DNA from: DATGIQ01 sp035295665
GTDB lineage: Bacteria > Planctomycetota > Planctomycetia > Gemmatales > Gemmataceae
Assembly (NCBI GenBank): GCA_035295665.1
Contig: DATGIQ010000278.1
Location: 1-12,827 of the forward strand
DNA: 12,827 nucleotides
Direction: 5' to 3'
This document shows positions 1 to 6,767 of the stretch, one piece after another. Below the pieces are notes generated by a model. The model was not told the origin of the DNA. It was given only the letters and a program-made list of their open reading frames with translations, and ran no database searches. The number at the start of each line of letters is the position of its first letter. The first letter of the stretch is position 1. The position numbers were made by a program, and so were the translations under genes.

Positions 1-3000
1 AGGACTTCCGCATCCAGGCGGTTCCCTCCTTGGGGATGCAGAAACAGGCTCTGGTAATAGGTGCCGATCTGGGCATTGGTAAACGAACTCAGATTCGCGG
101 CACCGCCCGCGCCCCCGTAGAGGTTGGGCAAGGTGGTGGCCAGCCACTGGCCCAAGGTTTGGTTAGTGCTCGTCACGCCGAATTGGCGGATCAGTTCTTG
201 GCCTTGGAGCCCTTCCCAGAAGCCGATCGGCTTGACCATTCCTGCGGGCACGAATTGACCGAGATTGGCCACCGTGGTCTGGATTTGCACTGGCGCCGTG
301 AGTCCTCCGTGGGAGATCGTGGCGGTGATCGTGTACGTGGTGGTCTGGGCATAGGTATGGGTGCCATTGACCGTGAACACGCCGCTGCTGAAGGTGATAC
401 TGCCTGTCGAAGTCGCCGTGTTATCGCCCCAATTGATGGTAGCCGAGTAGTGCGTGCCATCATTGGGCTCCGCTCCACCCGGATCGGTAAAAGTCGCGAC
501 CGGCCCGCTAAAGGGTGCACCCGCCGTGGGGCTGACAGTGGCAGGCGTGGCTGTCACCGCCAGGTCCAGCACGCTGATCGTAAAGGTTACGGAACCCGTG
601 GCATTGTCGCCCGTATCGGTAACCATCACGGTCACCGTGTACGTGCCTTCTTCGCTGTACGTGTGGGAGGGGGTTGCAAGCGAGCCCGGCGCCGATGGGG
701 CTGGCAGCGTGGTACTCGTACCATCGCCCCAGTTGACCGTTGCCGTCCACGGGCCGGGGCCCATATCGCTGAAGCTTCCCACGGCGAAGGTGTGCGCGAC
801 CCCCTCGTTTACCGTCTGGCCCGATCCAGGCTCCACCATCGGCGGGCCGCCGACGCCGATTGCGGAGATTTGGACATCATCGTAATAGGAAGTGCTCGTG
901 TAGTAGCCATTACCGCCGAGCTCGAGGGCGCCGTTGTTGTTCGTGCCGAGGTTACCGGTGCCGCTCATTTCGACGTTGCCGTTGATGCTGACGACCCAGG
1001 GGGCGTTGCCACCCGTGCCGATCACGGCACTGATCGTGTAGATCCAGTTGGGCTGTAGCACCGTGCTGCCGGTAGCCAGCAGTCTGCCGTAGCTGTCATA
1101 GAAACCCAGCTGACCGGAGCTGTTCAAATGCAAGGCGGCCTTGTAGCCGCTGGCCGTACCGTTGAAGTTCACGACGGCGTTGTCGCCTGAGTTCGAGGTG
1201 TACCCGAATTCGAAGCTGTACGAGGCGGTGGGCAGATTATAGTAGGTCGTGCCGTTTCCGCGGATCTCCGCGTTGGCCACGCTATTGCTGCGCTGGAGCT
1301 GGAGGGAGTACTTGCCATCCAGCACCGGGCTGCTCACGATCGCGGCGTTGGTTTGCGTGGCCACCTGACTGAAATCACCGGTTTCGAAATTGACAGCGTT
1401 TACCGGGAGAGGAGGATCGTAGACGAGGCATCCGGTAACGAGACCCAGAGAAGCGCCGCTGTTGCTACCCGTGCTGACCCGCTGCTGCGCTGGATCGCCC
1501 TGTGAATCTGCTTTTGGCCAATCGCTCGGTAGCTCCGGAAACGCCGTAAGCGAGGGCGAGATCGGACTAATGGGATTCAAACAATCCACGAAGATCGTGT
1601 TGGAGGTGATCCCTGTCATGTCTGGACCACTAAAGGGCCCCATGCCCACGGCGATGCCGTCTGTCCCAACTAGGTTGCCCGCGGGCAACGTGTTGTTGCT
1701 ATTGATGACAAGGGTTTGAAGTGGTTCCGAGGGGGGGACCAACACGACCGCGCCGGTATCCCCGCCGATACCTTCTGTGCAGGCGAATACCTTGCCGTTA
1801 TCGGAATCCACCGCGATCGCATCAGGCTGAGCCTGCTCGGGGTTTGCGTCCATCCCATTCGCTGCTGGGAATGCATGTCCGAATTTCATCAACATGGGGT
1901 TGACGGAACCGGGGGTTAGATCCTCCCAGACTTGCCCCTTCGTACCCGTGTTAATGACATTGCCCCCTTGATCCAGCACATAAAGAACATCGTTGGAACT
2001 GTCGAACGCGATCCCGGAGAGCACGCTGATCGTATTCTGCTGGTTAGTGCTCAGGTAGAACTGAGACGATCCGTTGAGGCTAACTTGCACCAGGGAATGC
2101 GTGAAGAACGAGGAGTCCCCCGCGTTGATCACATCCAAGGACTGATTGAAATTATTAAAGGCAACGCCGACCGGCCCGTCCAGGTCGTTGCCCCAGGCGA
2201 GAAGGCTCGCGCTGCCGTTCCTGGGGTCTACATGGATGATCGCACCCGCGCCGAGGGCGGTTTCGTCCGCAACGTAAATATTCTGTTGTTGGTCCTCAGC
2301 TAGACCTTGGGGTAAAGAGAAAAGTCCCGGCTCTCGGGTCAGCGTCGCGGTGTCCAGATTACCACTGGCGAGCGAGTAGGTCACGATGCCGGTGGGAAAC
2401 GTCGACGTATCACGCTTTTGAGCGGCCAGGGAGAGCGCCTGTGCCTCACTGAATGTCAGATGGGGAGAGGGACTGGTCGCGATATAAAGGGTGCTGCCAT
2501 TGCAGTACATCCCCTTGGCCGCGCTGAGAACCTGCGCCGGCATCGGCAGGACACTCGGAGTATAGGTGACGCCGTTCTGGCCGTTGGGGCTGGGCTGGAG
2601 CTGCCAGACCTGGGCAGGGGCGGTTGCGGTCTCCGCTGTATCCACGTAGATCGTACCCGGAACCGTACCGGTCGGTGGATTGACGGCGATACCAGCCACG
2701 CCACTGCCCAGATTCGCAATTGGTCCCGTGGGCCCTGGAATGGAGTGGACACTGCCATTTACGGACCCACTTGAGCCAGTCAAGGTGACACTGACAACCG
2801 TGCCTCCACTTGCCGCCTCGACGACATCGAGATTCCCCGTGTAGGGGTCGTAGGCCATATCAACGGGCGAGGTCAGGGCTGCAGTAACAACGTACGGGCC
2901 ACCGAGCGTGCTGTTAGCGCTCCCCGGTGTTGGCAACGTGAAGTCGAGGACTTCCCCGGTCCCGCCGGCGCCTCCATCGAGCACGAAGAGGTCGGTCGGG

Positions 3001-3914
3001 GCCCCGTTGTTGTCTTGGAACTGCGGGCTGACCGCCATGCCGATCGGATCGACCAGGGCGTCCTGGGAGGGTTGATTGGGCAGGGGGAAGGGGTCGGCGA
3101 CGGGATCGGGGTAAACGACAACCTGTTGGTTCAGGCCTCCTGCCATCGTGATGGGATCGGACTCTCCGTGGTACTTCTGGGAAGGATTGGAAGGATCGAC
3201 CATCACAATGTTCGGATTGCGATCGCTGGGATTGGCGGATTCGTTAACTGTAATTTGAATGGGGGTCCCGTTGAGGAGTTTTGTCTCGGTGCTTTGGATT
3301 ATGCCGCCCGTCGAATTGGGGAAGTTATCGCTGCCTGAAGAGGCAACGAAAAGCATGCCTTTGGACTGGGTGTTTCCGCCGACATAGGTGGGGATCAACA
3401 CCATGGCAGCGGGTGCGGTGAGGGTCGGGACAGCATTTTCCGTATCCCGCGTGCGGTCCGGCTGTACGCTATAAGTCGCCATGGTGGCGACGGCCGTCTC
3501 GTTGTCCGGGACCGTTGGCGTGGGCGGGCTGACCTGGAGGATGGCACCCTCACCTCTCCCGAAGGCGGTGTGGTCCGCGACATAAAACCCTTGATCGGAA
3601 GGAGTGTTCGGAAGCGTGTCGGGGACGATGTACTCCGGCATCGCCATGAAGCCGGTGCGGTCCCCCGCAATGGCCGATTCGTTCCCGCTCGGGGGGGAGC
3701 CGAAGTTCGTGTGGTCGACGGCAATCAGACCCGTTGCGGTGGTCGGACTCGGAAAGCCGTTGAGAGCGTTCGCAGAGCTTGCCACAAGAACGTCACCCGG
3801 TTGAATACCGGTGGTCGGGGCGAGCCGATCCTCCAGGCGTTCCAGGTAGGGGCGGCATTGCCGGCGCGTGTGGAAATTGCTTCTGCGGCGTGCGTTGCTG
3901 CTTGTGGGGGTCAT
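1..3914 (-). CDS. Giant exported planctomycete surface protein with NHL-like repeats, jelly-roll-like domain and two PKD domains (3' end beyond window)
   Basis: The frame is open from the ATG at 3914 to the left edge: 1304 codons with no stop, so the C-terminus is missing. AGGAAAGGA lies 7 nt upstream of the ATG as ribosome binding site. Residues 1-35 are Arg-rich and hold YLERLEDRLAPT, a motif recurrent at the N-termini of large exported planctomycete proteins. Residues about 40-830 carry NHL/beta-propeller-like repeats (YVADHTAFGRGEGAI at 111; YVADETALGAGAI at 547; GIAVNPPTG at 408). Residues about 837-1012 resemble a LamG/concanavalin-type jelly roll (NFETGDFSQ start, YYDDVQIS end). Two PKD domains follow, with WGDG at W1062 and WGDN at W1162. 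From residue 1229, KPIGFWEGLQGQ...LGQWLATTLPNLYGG...NRLDAEVL matches a module I recall at the C-termini of planctomycete surface proteins. The role is inferred: secreted or cell-surface adhesion or matrix protein, with no enzymatic motif seen. It is divergent from the PEP-CTERM gene. Confidence 0.85.
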   Translation of the reverse strand, partial: MTPTSSNARRRSNFHTRRQCRPYLERLEDRLAPTTGIQPGDVLVASSANALNGFPSPTTATGLIAVDHTNFGSPPSGNESAIAGDRTGFMAMPEYIVPDTLPNTPSDQGFYVADHTAFGRGEGAILQVSPPTPTVPDNETAVATMATYSVQPDRTRDTENAVPTLTAPAAMVLIPTYVGGNTQSKGMLFVASSGSDNFPNSTGGIIQSTETKLLNGTPIQITVNESANPSDRNPNIVMVDPSNPSQKYHGESDPITMAGGLNQQVVVYPDPVADPFPLPNQPSQDALVDPIGMAVSPQFQDNNGAPTDLFVLDGGAGGTGEVLDFTLPTPGSANSTLGGPYVVTAALTSPVDMAYDPYTGNLDVVEAASGGTVVSVTLTGSSGSVNGSVHSIPGPTGPIANLGSGVAGIAVNPPTGTVPGTIYVDTAETATAPAQVWQLQPSPNGQNGVTYTPSVLPMPAQVLSAAKGMYCNGSTLYIATSPSPHLTFSEAQALSLAAQKRDTSTFPTGIVTYSLASGNLDTATLTREPGLFSLPQGLAEDQQQNIYVADETALGAGAIIHVDPRNGSASLLAWGNDLDGPVGVAFNNFNQSLDVINAGDSSFFTHSLVQVSLNGSSQFYLSTNQQNTISVLSGIAFDSSNDVLYVLDQGGNVINTGTKGQVWEDLTPGSVNPMLMKFGHAFPAANGMDANPEQAQPDAIAVDSDNGKVFACTEGIGGDTGAVVLVPPSEPLQTLVINSNNTLPAGNLVGTDGIAVGMGPFSGPDMTGITSNTIFVDCLNPISPISPSLTAFPELPSDWPKADSQGDPAQQRVSTGSNSGASLGLVTGCLVYDPPLPVNAVNFETGDFSQVATQTNAAIVSSPVLDGKYSLQLQRSNSVANAEIRGNGTTYYNLPTASYSFEFGYTSNSGDNAVVNFNGTASGYKAALHLNSSGQLGFYDSYGRLLATGSTVLQPNWIYTISAVIGTGGNAPWVVSINGNVEMSGTGNLGTNNNGALELGGNGYYTSTSYYDDVQISAIGVGGPPMVEPGSGQTVNEGVAHTFAVGSFSDMGPGPWTATVNWGDGTSTTLPAPSAPGSLATPSHTYSEEGTYTVTVMVTDTGDNATGSVTFTISVLDLAVTATPATVSPTAGAPFSGPVATFTDPGGAEPNDGTHYSATINWGDNTATSTGSITFSSGVFTVNGTHTYAQTTTYTITATISHGGLTAPVQIQTTVANLGQFVPAGMVKPIGFWEGLQGQELIRQFGVTSTNQTLGQWLATTLPNLYGGAGGAANLSSFTNAQIGTYYQSLFLHPQGGNRLDAEV

Positions 3915-4275
3915 GGACGGGTCCTTTCCTGGTTCGGGTCTGCAATAGACAGCAGAGGAATGACTACATCCCTTCGCGGGAATGCGCGGGGGCGATAAGT
4001 CTCTGGCAGGGGAAGAACGCACCAACCTTCGCGGACGGGGCGAAGTGGAGCATGGGATGTGCCATCAAGGCGCGCCGGAGATGTTCCGGTTTGCGTGTGA
4101 GGGGGATGCGACGCCGTTCCGTGGAGCGTGCACACAGAAGGAATAGCATAAACACTGGAACGGAGCAAACCGCGCCCCTGCGGTAATCCGGTCCTTCTCT
4201 TGACGTCCGCTTCCAAGCGGACGATACTGGTAATTCGTGTGCCCGAATGCACCGATTCACCGGAGGGCGTCCACG
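3915..4275. other. Divergent intergenic region between the giant surface protein and the PEP-CTERM gene
   Basis: This 361-bp gap lies between two divergent start codons and must hold control signals for both genes. The PEP-CTERM side has a recognisable promoter candidate at 4200-4228 and a GGAGGG ribosome binding site at 4262-4267. A small 6-bp hairpin (CTTCGC/GCGAAG) sits at 4027-4045. I could not find a convincing promoter for the leftward gene. Short open frames crossing the gap have skewed Arg/Pro/Thr composition and no recognisable motif, so I read the gap as non-coding. Confidence 0.6.
4200..4228 (+). promoter_or_regulatory. Sigma70-like promoter candidate with a palindromic spacer, upstream of the PEP-CTERM gene
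   Basis: TTGACG (4200-4205, 5 of 6 to TTGACA) is followed after 17 nt by GATACT (4223-4228, 4 of 6 to TATAAT). This would place the transcript start about 40 nt before the ATG at 4276. The spacer is almost entirely an inverted repeat, CGTCCGCTT-CC-AAGCGGACG (4204-4223; 9-bp arms, 2-nt loop), which touches both boxes. Such a site could be an operator for a dimeric regulator. Both promoter and operator roles are inferred from sequence only. Confidence 0.45.
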
Positions 4276-5223
4276 ATGAAACGGCAGCTTTTCAGCATCG
4301 CCGTGCTGAGCCTGGTCTTGAACCCGTGCCTGCGTGCGCAGGCAGATTACGTGTACAGCCCGTTCGACCCGCCCGGAGCGGGCGGTTCCGCAGCCAGTGG
4401 CATCAATAACTCCGACCAAATCGTGGGTATGTCTTCGGGTGCCACGGGGGACCATGGCTTCCTACGGAGCGCGGGCAGCTACACCACGGTCGAACCGTCC
4501 GGCGCACAGTCGTCCTATGCCGTGGGGATCAACAACTCCGGCCAGGTTGTGGGATCGTACACGAGTAGTGACGGTAGAACCACGCAGGGCTTCCTGCTGG
4601 GCGGGGGCAGCTACACGATGCTCAGCGTGCCCGGCTCCACCAGGACCGGAGCCTTTGGGATCAATTTCTTCGCTGAGATCGTCGGGTCCTATGATGTGGG
4701 CGACAAAACCTACGGCTTCCTGCTGAGCGGGGGCCGTTACACGATGCTCAACGTGCCCGGCTCGACCGCGACCATTGCCAATGGCATTAACAATGCGGGT
4801 CAAATTGTGGGACAGTACGTGGTCAGCGGCAGGGACATCGGCTTCCTGCTGAGCGGGGGCAGCTACACGATGCTCAGCGTGCCTGGCTCGATCCTGACCG
4901 CTGCCAATGGCATTAATAATGCGGGCCAAATTGTGGGAGACTACGAGGATGCTGCTGGGAAGATGCACGGCTTCCTGTTCAGCGATGGCACGTACACCAC
5001 GCTCAACGTCCCCGGTGCAGGAATGACACAGGCCCTTGGCATCAACGACGCGGGCCTGATCGTGGGTGATTATGAAATGAATGGACCTTTCTTTAATGAA
5101 CACTCCTTCCTGGCCACTCCCACTCCGGAGCCCGCCACCGTGGTGCTCATGGGGATCGGCCTACTCGGGATCACCGCCTACGGGTGGTGGAAGCGGCGAG
5201 CCCTCAGCAGCGTATCCGAGTGA
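4276..5223 (+). CDS. PEP-CTERM sorting domain protein with HAF-type extracellular repeats
   Basis: This 315-residue protein starts at the ATG at 4276, with GGAGGG 8 nt upstream. An in-frame ATG at 4237 would add 13 residues ahead of a good signal peptide and lacks this spacing. Residues 1-23 are a signal peptide (MKRQ, hydrophobic core, cleavage probably after LRAQA). Residues 42-280 are six repeats of 42-44 residues with consensus GINNAGQIVGxY...GFLLSGGSYTMLxVPGS, matching the HAF family of extracellular repeats. Residues 281-308 form a PEP-CTERM anchor: TPTPEPAT, a hydrophobic segment (VVLMGIGLLGITAYG), then WWKRR. In known systems this tag is processed by an exosortase and the protein reaches the cell surface or matrix. 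No exosortase gene is in the window. The ligand and role of the repeats are unknown; a surface or biofilm-matrix role is inferred. Confidence 0.88.
   Translation: MKRQLFSIAVLSLVLNPCLRAQADYVYSPFDPPGAGGSAASGINNSDQIVGMSSGATGDHGFLRSAGSYTTVEPSGAQSSYAVGINNSGQVVGSYTSSDGRTTQGFLLGGGSYTMLSVPGSTRTGAFGINFFAEIVGSYDVGDKTYGFLLSGGRYTMLNVPGSTATIANGINNAGQIVGQYVVSGRDIGFLLSGGSYTMLSVPGSILTAANGINNAGQIVGDYEDAAGKMHGFLFSDGTYTTLNVPGAGMTQALGINDAGLIVGDYEMNGPFFNEHSFLATPTPEPATVVLMGIGLLGITAYGWWKRRALSSVSE
4399..5115 (+). repeat. Six tandem coding repeats of about 126-132 bp (HAF-like units)
   Basis: Units start at the GIN codons for residues 42, 84, 128, 170, 212 and 255. The middle units are nearly identical in DNA as well as in protein. 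For example, 31 identical bases occur at 4601-4631 and 4853-4883, exactly 252 bp (two units) apart, and ATGGCATTAA..AATGCGGG recurs 126 bp apart near 4781 and 4907. The outer units are more diverged. This indicates recent internal duplication or gene conversion, and makes unit number prone to change. Confidence 0.85.
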
Positions 5224-5355
5224 ACGGATCCCGGCCATTGCGGCAAGGAAACACTCCACCGCGTCGGCCCATTCTACTGGTTGGTTATCGTCCTCTTGCG
5301 TTTTGCTTGCCAGATGCCGGCAGTCAGAAATACACTCAAAAGGGTTGCAATGGTC

Positions 5356-5374
5356 TCTCGAAGCTCTTTCGAGA
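5356..5374. terminator. Weak hairpin between convergent genes, possible shared terminator
   Basis: TCTCGAA-GCTCT-TTCGAGA forms a 7-bp stem with a 5-nt loop in the 235-bp gap between the convergent PEP-CTERM and FlgN-like genes. There is no T-tract on either side, so the terminator reading is tentative. I see no gene in the rest of the gap (5224-5458). Confidence 0.25.
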
Positions 5375-5458
5375 ATCCATCGTCTGTCGTAAACTGCCCC
5401 GCCGGCCCGCCGTGGCCGCGAGGGACTCACGCCTCTCCCCTTGGCTGGCGTTGCTTTC

Positions 5459-5887
5459 CTAACCTGGGTCATGATCGGCCGTCTGGTTAAACACGGCGCC
5501 GTACGCTTGCCGCATCCGCTGGGCTCGAAGCAGCGAATCGAGTTTCGGCAAGAGCTGGCTCTGCCGCAGACTGGCTTGCCGTTCGGCCCGACCGAGTCGC
5601 TCCTGCAACTGGCCAATCAGGGTTATCAAGCGGGTGCGGTAACCTTCCAGCTCCGGGCTGGGCTCTCCTGTGGATTGCAACCAGCGCTGTTTGGGTTCGG
5701 CGATGCGCTGCTCAATCTGGACGATGGCGTTGAGATCCGTCAAGATGCTTCGAAGATGTGGCTGGGCGTCCTGGCCCTGCTCGACCACGCCCGGCAGTCC
5801 CTCGGCAATTTGCAGAGCCCGTTCATAGTGCTCGATCTCGTCCTGAAGAGCGGCTCGGAGAGTCGCGGTATCGCCGCTTGGGCTCAT
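5459..5887 (-). CDS. FlgN-like flagellar export chaperone
   Basis: This 142-residue, nearly all-helical protein starts MSPSGDTATLRAALQDE. Its ATG overlaps the stop of the preceding gene in an ATGA (5884-5887), with GGAGAG 6 nt upstream of the ATG, which settles the start and implies translational coupling. A start at 5986 would overlap the upstream gene by 100 bp. The pattern fits FlgN: an amphipathic N-terminal helix (residues 8-30), a second helix with IVQIEQRIAEPKQRW (55-69), a third helix (77-125), and a C-terminal MRQAYG (125-130). FlgN family members are cytoplasmic chaperones that hold hook-filament junction proteins FlgK and FlgL for type III export. Similarity is by pattern, not by a diagnostic residue, so a generic coiled-coil protein is the alternative. 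The flagellar cluster next door supports the call. Confidence 0.55.
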   Translation of the reverse strand: MSPSGDTATLRAALQDEIEHYERALQIAEGLPGVVEQGQDAQPHLRSILTDLNAIVQIEQRIAEPKQRWLQSTGEPSPELEGYRTRLITLIGQLQERLGRAERQASLRQSQLLPKLDSLLRAQRMRQAYGAVFNQTADHDPG

Positions 5888-6765
5888 GGCAGGCTCTCCA
5901 GCTCCTGAAGCCGTTGCTGCGGCGCGCGGAGTTGTTGCTCCAGGTCGCGTTGCCAGCGCAGCGTGGTTAGCTGCCACTGGGCACATTCCGCCAGGACTTC
6001 ATCCCCCTTGGAGCCAGCCACTTCACGGTAGATGGCGGCCGCCTCATCGAGCCTTCCCAGGTGCTTGAGGCAAGTGGCCGTTAGGTACTCGACCGGTCGC
6101 CGTTCCTCCGGCTTCAGGCCGCTCAGGTTGACTTGACGAAACGCCTTCAGAGCACCGGCGAAGTCATGGGCCCGGAACAAGGTGCGGCCCAGGGCCAAGG
6201 GATCGATGGGGGAAGTGCCCGATTCGCTGTCCGAGAGACTTTTCCCTGCTGGCGAGAATGGCCTCGTCGGCTCGATGGATGGAGGCGTGACGGAAATAGG
6301 CGGACCGGTACGCCCTTTATCAGGAACCGGGTGGACGGCCAGGCGGCCGAGAAGCTGGCCCAGGCGCAATCGCAGCTGTGCGATTTTCTCGGGGCTCGGC
6401 TCATTTTCTTCCAAGGTTTGCACAGCCGAGGTGCGCTCCGATTTCAAACCCTCGCGCTCGCTTTTGAGCCGGTTCAACCGGCGTTGCACTTCCAACGGAT
6501 CAATTTTCGGCACGAACGGTTTCTGGATAGGACTGGGTCTAGGTTCCGTAGGCGGAGATGGAGAAACTTGCACCGGCGGTGCAGGAACGACTGCCGGCCG
6601 GGGCAATTCTTCCGCCGGGGGAGCCTGGTCGCCGGATCGTACCACCACCGCCCGCGGCTGGGCTGGTCCCGGCGGGAGCGGCTGCGGGTTCTGCGCCGAC
6701 AGTTCCTGTGCGCAAGCGGCGAACAGCACCAGAAAGAGCACCCAGCCAATGACTGATTTCGTCAT
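5884..6765 (-). CDS. Exported proline-rich protein with coiled coil and C-terminal TPR-like helices
   Basis: This 293-residue protein starts from the ATG at 6765. A TTG at 6771 is an alternative that would overlap the previous stop as TTGA and sits closer to the AAAGG motif. Residues 1-24 are a signal sequence (MTKSVIGWVLFLVLFAACAQ). FAAC could be a weak lipobox with Cys18, otherwise cleavage would follow ELSAQ. Residues 26-88 are Pro-rich and probably disordered. Residues 90-142 are charged helix or coiled coil (LNRLKSEREGLKSERTSAVQ), 143-185 are again Pro/Ser-rich, and 186-290 form TPR-like helix pairs (LGRTLFRAHDFAGALKAFRQ; LKHLGRLDEAAAIYREVAG). No catalytic motif is seen. It is the middle gene of a three-gene operon: 2 nt after the TPR membrane protein and overlapping the FlgN-like gene by 4 nt. 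A periplasmic scaffold role in flagellar or envelope assembly is an inference from context. Confidence 0.8.
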   Translation of the reverse strand: MTKSVIGWVLFLVLFAACAQELSAQNPQPLPPGPAQPRAVVVRSGDQAPPAEELPRPAVVPAPPVQVSPSPPTEPRPSPIQKPFVPKIDPLEVQRRLNRLKSEREGLKSERTSAVQTLEENEPSPEKIAQLRLRLGQLLGRLAVHPVPDKGRTGPPISVTPPSIEPTRPFSPAGKSLSDSESGTSPIDPLALGRTLFRAHDFAGALKAFRQVNLSGLKPEERRPVEYLTATCLKHLGRLDEAAAIYREVAGSKGDEVLAECAQWQLTTLRWQRDLEQQLRAPQQRLQELESLP

Positions 6766-6767
6766 GG

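Noticed and set aside
30..1058. Plus-strand 342-codon open frame in the left region
   Set aside because: It lies opposite the PKD domains and C-terminal module of the giant protein and reads as Arg/Gly/Asp-rich noise.
3991..3998. GGCGATAA, 7 of 8 to the sigma-28 -10 box
   Set aside because: The bases 11 nt upstream (CTTCGCGG) do not resemble a -35 element, and the nearby genes are not flagellar.
3911..4252. A 113-codon minus-strand open frame whose stop overlaps the ATG of the giant surface protein as ATGA
   Set aside because: It resembles translational coupling, but the composition is skewed to Arg, Pro and Thr, there is no recognisable motif, and it covers the promoter and ribosome binding site of the PEP-CTERM gene. 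I judge it chance.
4462..5103. Repetitive 213-codon frame antisense to the PEP-CTERM gene
   Set aside because: Its apparent repeats mirror the HAF repeats on the plus strand. The plus-strand product has a signal peptide, family repeats and a sorting tag.
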